NCBI RefSeq assembly: GCF_000010805.1
Contig: NC_012522.1
Span: forward strand, 1,302,001 to 1,366,000
DNA: 64,000 nt
Direction of reading: 5' to 3'
DNA from: Rhodococcus opacus B4
GTDB taxonomy: Bacteria > Actinomycetota > Actinomycetes > Mycobacteriales > Mycobacteriaceae
Shown here: positions 41,684-50,679 of the stretch, piece after piece
Position numbering within the stretch: position 1 is the stretch's first letter
Layout: the number at the start of each line of letters is the position of its first letter
The notes under the pieces: generated by a model
Told to the model about the DNA's origin: nothing
Database searches by the model: none
The model's input: only the letters and a program-made list of their open reading frames with translations
Made by a program: the position numbers and the translations under genes

Positions 41684-41685
41684 TC

Positions 41686-42579
41686 ATGAGCCAGATCGTG
41701 CTCGGCCAGAACCAGTACGGCAAGGCGGAAGTCCGGTTGGTCAAGATCACCCGGGACACCAAGCGACACGAGATCGAAGACGTCACCGTCACTTCGCAAT
41801 TGCGCGGAGACCTCGATGCGGTACACACCGCAGGCGACAACGCGCACGTCGTGGCCACGGACACCCAGAAGAACACGGTGTACGCGTTCGCTCGCGACGG
41901 CGTCGGCGCGATCGAGTCGTTCGCGATGCGACTCGGCAAACACTTCACCGGCGAGTTCGAGTGGATCACGGGCGGCCGCTGGGAGATCGAGCAGTACTCG
42001 TGGGCGCGGATCCCGGTCGACGGCGAGGGCCACGACCATTCCTTCGTCCGATCGAGCGACGAGCGGCGGAACACCGTGGTCACCATCGACGGCGACCGCA
42101 CGTGGGTCGTGTCCGGCCTCAGCAACATGGTGGTGCTGAAGTCCACGGGTTCGGAGTTTCGCGGATACCCGAAGGACAAGTACACGACCCTGCAGGAGAC
42201 ATCCGACCGGATCCTCGCCACCTCGGTCAGTGCCCGATGGCGGTACCTCACCACCGACGTCGATTTCGACAAGACGTTCGAGAACGTGCGGTCGATCATG
42301 CTGGAGGCGTTCGCCACAACCCACTCGCTCGCGCTGCAGCAGTCGCTGTTCCAGATGGGTTCGGCGGTCCTCGAGGCGCACCCCGAGATCGCCGAGGTGA
42401 AGTTCTCGATGCCGAACAAACACCACTTCCTGGTCGATCTGGAGCCGTTCGGACTCGACAACCCCGGCGAGGTGTTCTTCGCGGCCGACCGCCCCTACGG
42501 GTTGATCGAGGCGACCGTCGAGCGTGAGGACGCACCCGACGCCGGCCGCGCCTGGGATTCCGTTCCCGGATTCTGCTAG
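41686..42579 (+). CDS. Urate oxidase (uricase)
   Basis: The 297-residue protein starts at ATG 41686. Catalytic residues are Lys13 in QNQYGKAEVRL, Thr58 in VVATDTQKNTVY, and the His in SMPNKHHFLVDL. It oxidises urate to 5-hydroxyisourate with O2, without a cofactor. The length is typical of 290-330. It is followed by the permease after 10 bp. Confidence 0.94.
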   Translation: MSQIVLGQNQYGKAEVRLVKITRDTKRHEIEDVTVTSQLRGDLDAVHTAGDNAHVVATDTQKNTVYAFARDGVGAIESFAMRLGKHFTGEFEWITGGRWEIEQYSWARIPVDGEGHDHSFVRSSDERRNTVVTIDGDRTWVVSGLSNMVVLKSTGSEFRGYPKDKYTTLQETSDRILATSVSARWRYLTTDVDFDKTFENVRSIMLEAFATTHSLALQQSLFQMGSAVLEAHPEIAEVKFSMPNKHHFLVDLEPFGLDNPGEVFFAADRPYGLIEATVEREDAPDAGRAWDSVPGFC

Positions 42580-42589
42580 GAGCGCGGCG

Positions 42590-44017
42590 ATGAAGCGGAT
42601 CGGACATCGGGTTGCCGGAACGACCGGACCCGAAGACGAGCGTCTACCGCTCGGAAGGTCGTACGTCTACGGGTTGCAGCACATCCTGACGATGTACGGC
42701 GGCGTGATCGCGCCTCCCCTGATCGTCGGCGGCGCCGCCGGACTGACCGGCGCCGAGATCGGGTTGCTCGTGTCGGCGGCCTTGTTCGTCAGCGGCGCCG
42801 CCACCCTGCTGCAAACCCTCGGCGTTCCCTTCTTCGGCGCCAAACTCCCCTTGGTGCAGGGCATTTCCTTCGCCTCGGTGTCGACGATGGTGGCGGTGGC
42901 CGCCGGTCCGGGCGGGCTGCGCTCCGTGTTCGGGGCCATCATGGTCGCAGGCGCGATCGGATTGTTGATCAGCCCGTTCTTCTGCAAGATCGTCCGCTAC
43001 TTCCCACCCGTCGTCACCGGGTCGATCATCACGGTCATCGGCATCTCCCTCCTACCGGTCGCCGTGCGGTGGGCGATGGGCGGCAACGCCAAGGCCCCGG
43101 ACTGGGGGTCGATGTCCAACATCGGACTCGCCGGGTTCAGCCTGTTCGTCGTGTTGCTGGTGAGCCGCCTGGTCCAGGGCACCCTGTCGCGGTTGTCCAT
43201 CCTGATCGGCATCGTCGTGGGCACCCTGTTCGCCGCGCTGATCGGCAAGGCCGACTTCAGCGCCGTCGGGAAGGGCGCGATCTTCGAACTGCCGCAGGTG
43301 TTCTCGTTCGGCAATCCGCTGTTCCAGATCGGCGCGATCATCTCGATGACGGTGGTGATCCTCGTGATCATGACCGAGACGACGGCGGACATCCTCGCGG
43401 TCGGCGAGATCGTGGGGACGAAGGTGGATGCACGCCGGGTCGGCGACGGACTCCGAGCGGACATGCTCGCCACCACCGTGGCACCGGTGTTCGGGACGTT
43501 CCCGGCCAGTGCGTTCGCCCAGAACGTCGGGCTCGTCGCGATCACCGGGATCAAGAGCCGGTACGTCGTCGCGGCCGGAGGTTCGGTCCTGTTCGCCCTC
43601 GGACTGTTCCCCATCCTGGGCCGGCTGGTGGCCTCCGTACCGCTGCCCGTCCTCGGCGGTGCCGGGATCGTGCTCTTCGGTTCGGTGGCCGCCAGCGGAA
43701 TCCGAACCCTGTCCAAGGTGTCGTACGACGGCAACCTCAACCTGGTGATCGTCGCGGTGGCCCTCGGATTCGGCGTCATCCCGATCGCCGTGCCCGACTT
43801 CTACTCGGCCTTCCCGGAGTGGGTACACATCGTCTTCGACTCGGGAATCAGCGCGGCCAGCATCGTCGCGGTGCTGCTGAACATCCTGTTCAACGAGATC
43901 AAGGCCGGCAACCGCCCCACCCCCTCGGTGGTCTCGGCGGCGCCTCCCGTCCTCGTCGACCGCGCCGAGGAACACCCGGCCGACACGGCGCGCTCCTCCG
44001 CCGTGCGCAATGAGTGA
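42590..44017 (+). CDS. NCS2-family urate/xanthine permease
   Basis: The 475-residue protein starts at ATG 42590. It has about 14 membrane segments with NCS2 signatures: [15 protein letters not shown] in TM3 and the acidic TM8 region ([20 protein letters not shown]), then [14 protein letters not shown]. The position after uricase points to urate uptake. Its stop lies 8 bp inside the start of the truncated lysR. Confidence 0.92.
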   Translation: MKRIGHRVAGTTGPEDERLPLGRSYVYGLQHILTMYGGVIAPPLIVGGAAGLTGAEIGLLVSAALFVSGAATLLQTLGVPFFGAKLPLVQGISFASVSTMVAVAAGPGGLRSVFGAIMVAGAIGLLISPFFCKIVRYFPPVVTGSIITVIGISLLPVAVRWAMGGNAKAPDWGSMSNIGLAGFSLFVVLLVSRLVQGTLSRLSILIGIVVGTLFAALIGKADFSAVGKGAIFELPQVFSFGNPLFQIGAIISMTVVILVIMTETTADILAVGEIVGTKVDARRVGDGLRADMLATTVAPVFGTFPASAFAQNVGLVAITGIKSRYVVAAGGSVLFALGLFPILGRLVASVPLPVLGGAGIVLFGSVAASGIRTLSKVSYDGNLNLVIVAVALGFGVIPIAVPDFYSAFPEWVHIVFDSGISAASIVAVLLNILFNEIKAGNRPTPSVVSAAPPVLVDRAEEHPADTARSSAVRNE

Positions 44018-44333
44018 GTCGTATCAGCCGACGCTGACCCAGCTCCGCGCCTTCGCTGCCGTCGCCACCCATCTGCATTTCGGCTCGGCGGCATCGGATC
44101 TCGGGATCAGCCAGCCCACCCTCTCGCGGGCGCTGGCTGCTCTCGAGATCGGGCTCGGGGTCACCCTGGTCGAGCGGAGCAGTCGCCGGGCGGTCCTGAC
44201 GTCGGTCGGCAGGCGACTGCTCCCGTACGCCCACCGCACCCTGGACGCCACCGCGGAGTTCGTGGCACTGGCATCAGGGACGGCCTCGCTACCGGTCCCC
44301 CGACGCGCCGTCCTCCCGACGGCGGTCGAGTAG
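44010..44333 (+). pseudogene. Truncated LysR-family regulator (DNA-binding domain only)
   Basis: The 107-residue frame from ATG 44010 has the complete LysR N-terminal winged [63 protein letters not shown], then the start of the linker helix ([16 protein letters not shown], about residues 75-91). It stops 17 residues later with unrelated residues, 45 of whose bases overlap the 3' end of the convergent antiporter. The usual LysR effector domain (about 200 residues) is missing. A full-length activator of the urate operon was probably here and was cut by a deletion. The short protein could still bind DNA. Confidence 0.8.
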
Positions 44334-45557
44334 GCGCATCACCCGCGTCGCACTCACCCCGTGGACGACGACGGAGAGGACGACGGTGAACGCCACCGTC
44401 GACCACAACCACCTCTCGTCGTCCACGCCGGCTTCCGCCGCGGCGTAGGCGAGGTAGTAGATCGACCCTATTCCGCGAACCCCGAAGAATGCGGTGACCC
44501 GGCGTTCGGGCCCGGACATCTCCTCGCAGCCCAGCAGCGACACCCAACCCACGACCGGCCGGATGACGAACACGAGGGCCGACGCGACGAGGACCCCGCC
44601 CCACGTCAGATGGATCAGCAGACCGGAGGTGAGTGCGACCCCCAGCAGGAGCAGGACGGCGAGGGTGAGCACGTGTTCGAGTTGCTCGATCAGGCTGTGC
44701 ATCTCGGCGTGGTAGTCGTGGGCCCGCTCCGTCCGCCGGATGGCGACGGCGCAGGCGAAGACGGCCAGAAACCCGTATCCGCCGGCCAGTTCGGTGAGTC
44801 CGTAGACGGCGAACGTGGCGGCGAGCGCGAAGATGGGTTCACTGCGTTCGGCGAGACGCATGTGCGCGATCGGGAAGCGGAAGACCGCGCGGCCGAGCAG
44901 ATCACCGGCCACCCACCCCACGACCGCGCCGATGAGCGTCTTGCCGATCAATTCCCAGGCAGCCCACTGGACGATCCATTGGTCGATCGGCCCCTTGCCG
45001 ATCATGAACAGTGCCAGATACACGAACGGAAAGGCGAGAGCGTCGTTGAGCCCGGCCTCCGAGGTGAGCGCAAACCGGACCTCGTCGTCCTCCCGATCGG
45101 ACTCGCCGCCCGACGTCGGACCCTCCACCTGCACGTCGGACGCCAGCACCGGATCGGTGGGCGCGAGAACGGCCCCGAGCAGGATCGCGACGGCGGGGGT
45201 CAGTGCCGCCACCCACCAGCCGAGCAGCGCGACAGCGGCGATACCGAACGGCATCGCGATCAGCAGCAGACGCCACGTCGAATTCCACGTCCGCCGGCCC
45301 AGCGGCCTGTCGATCGCCAGTCCCACGCCCATCAACGCGACGATGACGCACGTCTCGCTCAGATGTTCCGTCACAGCGGGATGCAGTGCCGGCGAGAGGG
45401 CGTCCGTTCCCGACTCGCCGAGGAACACGCCGCCTCCCGCGCCGACCGCCAGGACGATCAGCGGCGCCGAGACGGCACGGTCCTGGAACAGGCGCGGAAC
45501 GGTGGCGGCCAGTAGGAGAGCCAGTCCTGCCGTCAGGTAGGCGAGATCGGTGTTCAG
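44289..45557 (-). CDS. Na+(K+)/H+ antiporter, NhaP/CPA1 type, CTG start
   Basis: The product (422 residues) has about 12 hydrophobic segments with [16 protein letters not shown] and [16 protein letters not shown], the CPA1 ion-binding motifs, the latter with the conserved Asp in ND. The homologous N-terminus begins [16 protein letters not shown]; no in-frame ATG, GTG or TTG precedes it near the upstream stop. The best start is CTG 45557, whose TGA overlap with the macrodomain stop (CTGA) parallels the ATGA junctions elsewhere. The C-terminus ends [11 protein letters not shown]. Confidence 0.82.
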   Translation of the reverse strand: MNTDLAYLTAGLALLLAATVPRLFQDRAVSAPLIVLAVGAGGGVFLGESGTDALSPALHPAVTEHLSETCVIVALMGVGLAIDRPLGRRTWNSTWRLLLIAMPFGIAAVALLGWWVAALTPAVAILLGAVLAPTDPVLASDVQVEGPTSGGESDREDDEVRFALTSEAGLNDALAFPFVYLALFMIGKGPIDQWIVQWAAWELIGKTLIGAVVGWVAGDLLGRAVFRFPIAHMRLAERSEPIFALAATFAVYGLTELAGGYGFLAVFACAVAIRRTERAHDYHAEMHSLIEQLEHVLTLAVLLLLGVALTSGLLIHLTWGGVLVASALVFVIRPVVGWVSLLGCEEMSGPERRVTAFFGVRGIGSIYYLAYAAAEAGVDDERWLWSTVAFTVVLSVVVHGVSATRVMRLLDRRREDGASGDR

Positions 45558-46072
45558 TGCGGCCCACCCACCTCCCCGCGCAGCAGGGCCGCCATCCGCG
45601 CGTCGAACGCCACGAACAGCACCCGCGGAATCCCGGAATCCGACTCCCGGACGGCGCCGACCGCCTGCCGGACAGCGTCGTCCGCGGGCCAGCCGTACAC
45701 GCCGGACGAGATGAGCGGGAACGCGACGGACTGCGCGCCGAGATCGGCGGCCACCGCCAGGCTCGCGGTGTAGGCACCGCGCAGGGTGGCCGACCGATCG
45801 TCCGAAGCGGAGTACACGGGGCCCACGGTGTGGATCACCCATCGGGCGGGCAACCGGCCCGCCGTCGTCGCGACCGCCTGTCCCGCCGGCAGACCGTCCT
45901 GCAGCGTGGTGGCCCGCAGGTGCCGGCACTCGGCGAGGATGTCGGGTCCCCCGGCCCGGTGGATGGCGCCGTCCACACCACCACCGCCGAGCAGTCCGGA
46001 GTTCGCGGCGTTGACGATCGCGTCGACCTCGACCGTCGTGATGTCACCCTGCACTACCTCGATGGTGGTCAT
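45554..46072 (-). CDS. Macrodomain protein (MacroD type, ADP-ribose binding)
   Basis: The 172-residue protein starts at ATG 46072. The MacroD signature DAIVNAANSGLLGGGGVDGA then IHRAGG is complete, as are the phosphate loop IHTVGPVY and FPLISSGVYGWP. Such proteins hydrolyse O-acetyl-ADP-ribose or remove mono-ADP-ribose from proteins. It lies between a BenE transporter (7-bp gap) and an antiporter (4-bp overlap). Confidence 0.93.
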   Translation of the reverse strand: MTTIEVVQGDITTVEVDAIVNAANSGLLGGGGVDGAIHRAGGPDILAECRHLRATTLQDGLPAGQAVATTAGRLPARWVIHTVGPVYSASDDRSATLRGAYTASLAVAADLGAQSVAFPLISSGVYGWPADDAVRQAVGAVRESDSGIPRVLFVAFDARMAALLRGEVGGPH

Positions 46073-46079
46073 CTCCTCA

Positions 46080-47288
46080 TTATCGCCGCGAGCCCACCGC
46101 GATTCGCACGATCAGTCCGGCGACCAGCGCCCAGAACGCCGACCCGATGCCGAGGATGCTCACTCCAGACGCGGCGATCAGGAACGTGACGACGGCGCCT
46201 TCCCGTTCCCGGACGTCGTCGAGGGCGGAGGCCAGGGCGCCGCCGAGCGTGCCGAGCAGGGCGAGGCCGGCGACGGCCTCCACGACGCCCTCCGGCGCCG
46301 CGGCGATGAGGGTGGCGACCGCGGCGGAACACCCCGCGAGCACCAGGTACGCCCAGCCTGCCGTGAAGGCCGCGACCCAGCGTTTCCGCGGGTCGGGATG
46401 CGCGGACGGCGCGGCGGCGAGGGCGGCGCTGATGGCGGCGAGGTTGATGGCGTGCCCACCCGCGGGGGCGCCGACCAGGGTCCCGACACCGGTCACCAGC
46501 ATGGCCGGCCGCCACGGCACCCGGTAGCCGAAGGAATTCATGACGGCGGTGCCGGGAATGTTCTGGGACGCCATCGTCACGATGTACAGCGGGATCGCGA
46601 TCCCGATCATCGCCTGCCACGTCCACGCCGGTGTGGTGACGTCGAGCCTCGGAAGAAGCGCGCCCGGGTCGAGCCCGTCGCTGCCGGAGACGAGACCGAC
46701 CGCGATCACCACCGCGGCGGCCGCAAACGCCGACGGGACCGCCCATCTCGGCGAATACCGCTGCAGAACCAGCCACACGAGGACGACCGGCGCCACGGCC
46801 AGCGGTGCGTCCCGCAGCGCCAGCACCGGCGCGAGGCACAGCGGCAGCAGCACACCCGCAAGCATCGCCTGCGCCAACGCCGGGGGGATGGATGCGATGA
46901 GCCGTCCCAGCCGCGGCCACAGCCCGGTGAGGATCACCGCCGCCCCCACGACGGCGAACGCGCCGACCGCGGCCGGCCATCCGCCGCTCACCGTCCCCGC
47001 CCCGGCGAGGAGCGCCGCGCCCGGTGTCGACCACGCGAGGGTGATCGGCATGCGGTAGTGCCGCGACATCCACAGCATCCCCAGCGCCTGCGTCACACAC
47101 AGCGCCAGCAGTCCCGACGCGGCCTGGGCGGAGTTCGCGCCCACCGCCGTCAGCCCGGTGAGTACGACCGCGAACGAACTGGTGAAGCCCACCAGGGCGG
47201 TGACGATTCCGGCGCTGACCGGCTGGGCGGCGGAATCCGGTGAACGCACGTCACTCTCGGAACTGTCGGAACTGTCGGGCACGGACAT
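46080..47288 (-). CDS. BenE-family benzoate:H+ symporter
   Basis: The 402-residue protein starts at ATG 47288. It has about twelve membrane segments with GTVSGGWPAAVGAFAVVGAA, NAASQNIPG-like (TMASQNIPGTAVMNSFGY) and the BenE motif GAPAGGHAINLAAISAAL. Family members take up benzoate, but no benzoate-degrading genes lie nearby. The gene is first of an operon with the macrodomain and antiporter. The N-terminus encodes a short Ser/Asp-rich run. Confidence 0.85.
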   Translation of the reverse strand: MSVPDSSDSSESDVRSPDSAAQPVSAGIVTALVGFTSSFAVVLTGLTAVGANSAQAASGLLALCVTQALGMLWMSRHYRMPITLAWSTPGAALLAGAGTVSGGWPAAVGAFAVVGAAVILTGLWPRLGRLIASIPPALAQAMLAGVLLPLCLAPVLALRDAPLAVAPVVLVWLVLQRYSPRWAVPSAFAAAAVVIAVGLVSGSDGLDPGALLPRLDVTTPAWTWQAMIGIAIPLYIVTMASQNIPGTAVMNSFGYRVPWRPAMLVTGVGTLVGAPAGGHAINLAAISAALAAAPSAHPDPRKRWVAAFTAGWAYLVLAGCSAAVATLIAAAPEGVVEAVAGLALLGTLGGALASALDDVREREGAVVTFLIAASGVSILGIGSAFWALVAGLIVRIAVGSRR

Positions 47289-47346
47289 AGGACGCGATTC
47301 TGCCCGACGGGTGGCGCAGACGGTCCGTGGCACTAGGGTCGGGGCG

Positions 47347-47808
47347 GTGAAACACGAGGACGCCCCCGCGATGCCGACCGCCGCCGACTTCCCCACGCTG
47401 TGGCCGGTCCCTACCCGCTGGGAGGACAACGACCACTACGGGCACGTCAACAACGTCACGTACTACTCGTTCTTCGACACGGCCGTCAACGGCTGGCTGA
47501 TCGCGACGACGGGCACCGATATCCGGGATCTTCCTGCCATCGGCGTGGTCGCCGAGACGTCGTGCAAGTACGTCAGTGAGCTGACGTTCCCGGACCGTCT
47601 GCAGGTGGGGTTGTCCGTCGGGAAGCTGGGCACGCGGAGCATCGTGTACGCGCTCGCGATCTTCCGCGAGAACGGCGACGCACTCGACCTCGCCGCCCTC
47701 GGCCGCTTCGTCCACGTGTACGTGGACGCGAAGACCCGGAAGCCGGTTCCGATACCTGAGGAAATCCGCAGCGCCGCAGCCCTTCTGGTGGCACCGGACA
47801 CAGCCTGA
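47347..47808 (+). CDS. Acyl-CoA thioesterase, 4HBT hotdog family
   Basis: I place the start at GTG 47347 (153 residues); an internal ATG at 47371 is an alternative. The hotdog motif RWEDNDHYGHVNNVTYYSFF followed by DTAVN holds the catalytic Asp of the 4-hydroxybenzoyl-CoA thioesterase group. It hydrolyses an unknown acyl-CoA. It is divergent from benE with 58 bp between. Confidence 0.88.
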   Translation: MKHEDAPAMPTAADFPTLWPVPTRWEDNDHYGHVNNVTYYSFFDTAVNGWLIATTGTDIRDLPAIGVVAETSCKYVSELTFPDRLQVGLSVGKLGTRSIVYALAIFRENGDALDLAALGRFVHVYVDAKTRKPVPIPEEIRSAAALLVAPDTA

Positions 47809-47823
47809 GGGTCCGGTGCCACC
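47787..47823. terminator. Perfect 13-bp hairpin between thioesterase and phosphotransferase genes
   Basis: GGTGGCACCGGAC pairs with GTCCGGTGCCACC around an 11-base loop. It spans the thioesterase stop codon (47806-47808) and lies 7 bp from the convergent gene's end, so it can act as a shared terminator. Confidence 0.8.
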
Positions 47824-47830
47824 GGGTGGT

Positions 47831-48859
47831 TCAGCGCAGGCCCTCGGCCTCGGCCGTGGCCACCGCCCGGGCGATGATGCCGTCGATCAGCGCGACCGTG
47901 GGCGCACCGGTCTCGGCCTTGTTCCGGGGGTCGTCGATCACGCGGCGCAGCACGCCTTCGGCGATGATCGCCAGCTTCCACAACGCCAGCACGTGCCAGT
48001 ACCCGACGTGCGTGACGTCGCGTTTGGTGTGGTGGACATAGGCCTCCACGAGCTCGGCCCGGGTGGGGAATCCCTCGAGGGTGGAGGCGGGGAACGGTCC
48101 GGCGTCCTCGTCGCCCGCCTCGGGCCAGTACGCCAGCAACGCACCCACGTCGGCGAGGGGGTCGCCCAGCGTGCACAGCTCCCAGTCGACCACCGCGACC
48201 ACCTCGCCTTCCTCCGGCGAGGTGATGACGTTGCTCAGGTGAAAATCGCCGTGCACCAACGAGAGTTCGGCCTGCTCCGGCATGTTGCGTTCGAGGATCC
48301 CGGCGAGATCCTCGATGGCCGGGACCTCACGGGTGCGGGACTTCTCCCATTGATCCGCCCAGCGCTTCAACTGCCTTGCCGCGTAGGGTTTGTGGCTGGC
48401 GAGGTCCTCCAGCCCGGCGTCTCCGAGATCGACCGCATGGATCTTCGCGAGCGCCTTCGGCATCGCCAGCCCGACGGCGTTCCGCTGCTCGGGCGTCAGT
48501 TTCTTCGCCACGCCGACACTGTCGATCACCACCCCCGCGACGTAACTCATCAGCACGAGCGGCGCGTCGGTGACCTCCGGATCTTCGGTGAGCCCGAGGA
48601 TCTTCGGCACCGGAACGTCGGACCCCTGCAGAGACGAGAGAATCCGGTGTTCGCGGACCACGTCGTGCGCCGACGCGAGCAGATGCCCGAGCGGCGGGCG
48701 CCGCAGCACCCACCGTCCGCCGCCCGCGTCGCTGACCGCGTACGTGAGATTCGACTGACCGTTCCCGATCCTCTCGAAGCTCAGCGGCGCGATCGCTCCC
48801 ACACCGAGTCCGGCAATCCACGCAGAAACGGCATCTTCGTTCAGCCCCACAGCATTCAC
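47831..48859 (-). CDS. APH-fold phosphotransferase (ACAD10/11 N-terminal type)
   Basis: The start is GTG 48859, giving 342 residues. It is a kinase-like fold with LSLVHGDFHLSNVI (catalytic loop) and VVDWELCTLGDPLADVGALL (metal-binding DW). This subgroup resembles the kinase domain of ACAD10/11 rather than drug-modifying aminoglycoside kinases, and may phosphorylate a hydroxyacyl-CoA, which is inference. It is convergent with the thioesterase. Confidence 0.85.
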   Translation of the reverse strand: MNAVGLNEDAVSAWIAGLGVGAIAPLSFERIGNGQSNLTYAVSDAGGGRWVLRRPPLGHLLASAHDVVREHRILSSLQGSDVPVPKILGLTEDPEVTDAPLVLMSYVAGVVIDSVGVAKKLTPEQRNAVGLAMPKALAKIHAVDLGDAGLEDLASHKPYAARQLKRWADQWEKSRTREVPAIEDLAGILERNMPEQAELSLVHGDFHLSNVITSPEEGEVVAVVDWELCTLGDPLADVGALLAYWPEAGDEDAGPFPASTLEGFPTRAELVEAYVHHTKRDVTHVGYWHVLALWKLAIIAEGVLRRVIDDPRNKAETGAPTVALIDGIIARAVATAEAEGLR

Positions 48860-48974
48860 GCGCTCGATGCTAACCGCTCGGCAGCCCGATGCGGAGGGAA
48901 CCGGTCCGCACCGCAGGTCGCGGCTCTAGGGTGGCAACGGTGAGGCCGATTCGGCCGGAACTGGAGGGACGGAC

Positions 48975-49343
48975 GTGGAAGTTTTCCTCATCGTGTGTGG
49001 CGTGCTCCTCGCCGTGAGCGCCGTCGCCGTGAGCATTCCCAAGCTGAGACTGAAGGGAACCGCGTGGACGGGGCTGCAGGCCCGGGGCCTGAGCGGGCAG
49101 CAGGTCCGGCTGATCGGCGTGGCCGAACTCGCCGGCGGGGTGGGCGTTCTCGTCGGCCTCTACTGGACTCCGCTGGGCGTGATCGCGACGGTGGCGCTGC
49201 TGATTCTCCTCTTGTGCGCTATCGCGTTTCACGTCAGACACGGCGACTACGGCAATTCCGACACGCGGGCCGTCGCGATGCCCGCCGTCTACCTCGCGGT
49301 GCTCGCCGTCCTCGCCTCGATCGGTTTCGCGTTCGCGGGGTGA
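48975..49343 (+). CDS. DoxX-like small membrane protein
   Basis: The start is GTG 48975 with CTGGAGGG upstream, giving 122 residues. Four membrane segments span about residues 3-20, 47-68, 70-85 and 102-121, with QARGLSGQQVRLIGVAELAGG between helices 1 and 2, the DoxX-like family pattern. Function is unknown; the family is sometimes linked to thiosulfate or quinone chemistry, but nothing here supports that. Confidence 0.78.
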   Translation: MEVFLIVCGVLLAVSAVAVSIPKLRLKGTAWTGLQARGLSGQQVRLIGVAELAGGVGVLVGLYWTPLGVIATVALLILLLCAIAFHVRHGDYGNSDTRAVAMPAVYLAVLAVLASIGFAFAG

Positions 49344-49499
49344 TCTGGACGTTTCGGGCAATTGCAGCGACAACCATGCGACGGCGTCCGCATTGGTCAT
49401 TAGACGCAGCATGACACCCACGGCACCCCCAAAACTGGGCATTCTGCTCGATCTCGGCGGTACCACTTGCGCACTTCGCGTTCCCGTGGATGCTGTGAA

Positions 49500-49519
49500 G
49501 TAGGACACATCCGTCCTAC
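49500..49519. promoter_or_regulatory. Perfect inverted repeat upstream of the bkd operon
   Basis: GTAGGAC-ACATCC-GTCCTAC lies 62-82 bp before the E1alpha start in a 238-bp intergenic region. A transcription-factor site is the simplest reading; no regulator gene is adjacent. Confidence 0.5.
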
Positions 49520-49581
49520 CGCAGTACCCGTCTCCGACGAACCCACAAGGTTCACGGACTCGACAACGCGAGGTGACCCCG

Positions 49582-50679
49582 ATGGTCGACAAGATTGCCT
49601 ATCCGGTCCAGCTCATCCAGCCGGACGGCCTACGGGTCTTCAGACCCGACTACACGAGCCTCGTCCGCGACATCCGACCCGACCAACTGCGCGACCTGTA
49701 CGAGGACCTCGTCGTCGCGCGTCGGATGGATGTCGAGGCGGTCGCTCTGCAACGCCAGGGTGAACTGGGACTCTGGGCCCCGCTGCTCGGTCAGGAAGCC
49801 GCCCAGGTCGGCTCCGCCCGCGCGCTCCGTCCCGACGACTACGCGTTCATCAGCTACCGGGAACACGCCGTCGCCTACTGCCGGGGCGTGGACCCGGGTG
49901 TGATGACCCGCATGTGGCGGGGATGCGCGCATTCCGCGTGGGATCCGAGTTCCGTGAACGTGACGAATCCGGCGATCGTCGTCGGCTCCCAGGGACTGCA
50001 CGCCACCGGATACGCCATGGGCGCCCACCTGGACGGCGCGGAGATCGCGACGATCGCCTACTTCGGCGACGGCGCCACCAGCCAGGGCGACCTCGCCGAG
50101 GCCCTCGGCTTCTCGATGAGCTTCAACGCGCCGGTCGTATTCTTCTGCCAGAACAACCAGTTCGCGATCAGCGAACCGGTCCACCTGCAGAGTCCCGTCC
50201 CCATCGCACAGCGCGCCGCCGGTTACGGCATGCCCGCTCTCCGGGTGGACGGCAACGACGTTCTCGCGGTCCTGGCGGTCACCCGCCAGGCCACGCAGCG
50301 GGCCCGCGAAGGCAGCGGGCCGACGTTCATCGAGGCCATCACGTACCGGATGGGCCCCCACACCACGTCGGACGACCCCACCCGATACCGGGCTGCGGCC
50401 GAGACGGAGATCTGGAAGGCCCGCGACCCGATCGACCGAATGAGGCGGCTCCTGGACCGGGAGGGGCTGCTGGGCGAAGAATTCCTCGCCCGGGTGCAGG
50501 CCACGGCGGACGCCGTCGCCGCGCGGCTGCGCTCGGGGACCGTCGAGGCGCCCGACCCCGCGCCGCTCGATCTGTTCGACCACGTCTATTCCACCGACCA
50601 TCCGCTGATCGACGAGGAACGCGAGCAGTACGCCGCGTACCTCGCAGGCTTCGCCGGCATCGAGGAGGCACTGTCATGA
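49582..50679 (+). CDS. bkdA: Branched-chain 2-oxoacid dehydrogenase E1 alpha
   Basis: ATG 49582 is chosen for GAGGT 7 bases upstream (an in-frame GTG at 49573 is rejected), giving 365 residues. The thiamine-diphosphate motif reads AYFGDGATSQGDLAEALGFS and then FFCQNNQFAIS, and EAITYRMGPHTTSDDPTRYR is the conserved phosphorylation-loop region. The E1alpha/E1beta split form decarboxylates branched-chain or pyruvate-like 2-oxoacids. The valine operon elsewhere in the window supports a branched-chain role. The gene overlaps bkdB by 4 bp. Confidence 0.9.
   Translation: MVDKIAYPVQLIQPDGLRVFRPDYTSLVRDIRPDQLRDLYEDLVVARRMDVEAVALQRQGELGLWAPLLGQEAAQVGSARALRPDDYAFISYREHAVAYCRGVDPGVMTRMWRGCAHSAWDPSSVNVTNPAIVVGSQGLHATGYAMGAHLDGAEIATIAYFGDGATSQGDLAEALGFSMSFNAPVVFFCQNNQFAISEPVHLQSPVPIAQRAAGYGMPALRVDGNDVLAVLAVTRQATQRAREGSGPTFIEAITYRMGPHTTSDDPTRYRAAAETEIWKARDPIDRMRRLLDREGLLGEEFLARVQATADAVAARLRSGTVEAPDPAPLDLFDHVYSTDHPLIDEEREQYAAYLAGFAGIEEALS

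Noticed and set aside
49411..49503. 30-codon ORF in the bkd upstream region
   Set aside because: No ribosome-binding site, no terminator, and its stop falls inside the inverted repeat; not enough evidence compared with the 35-residue gene at 35823.
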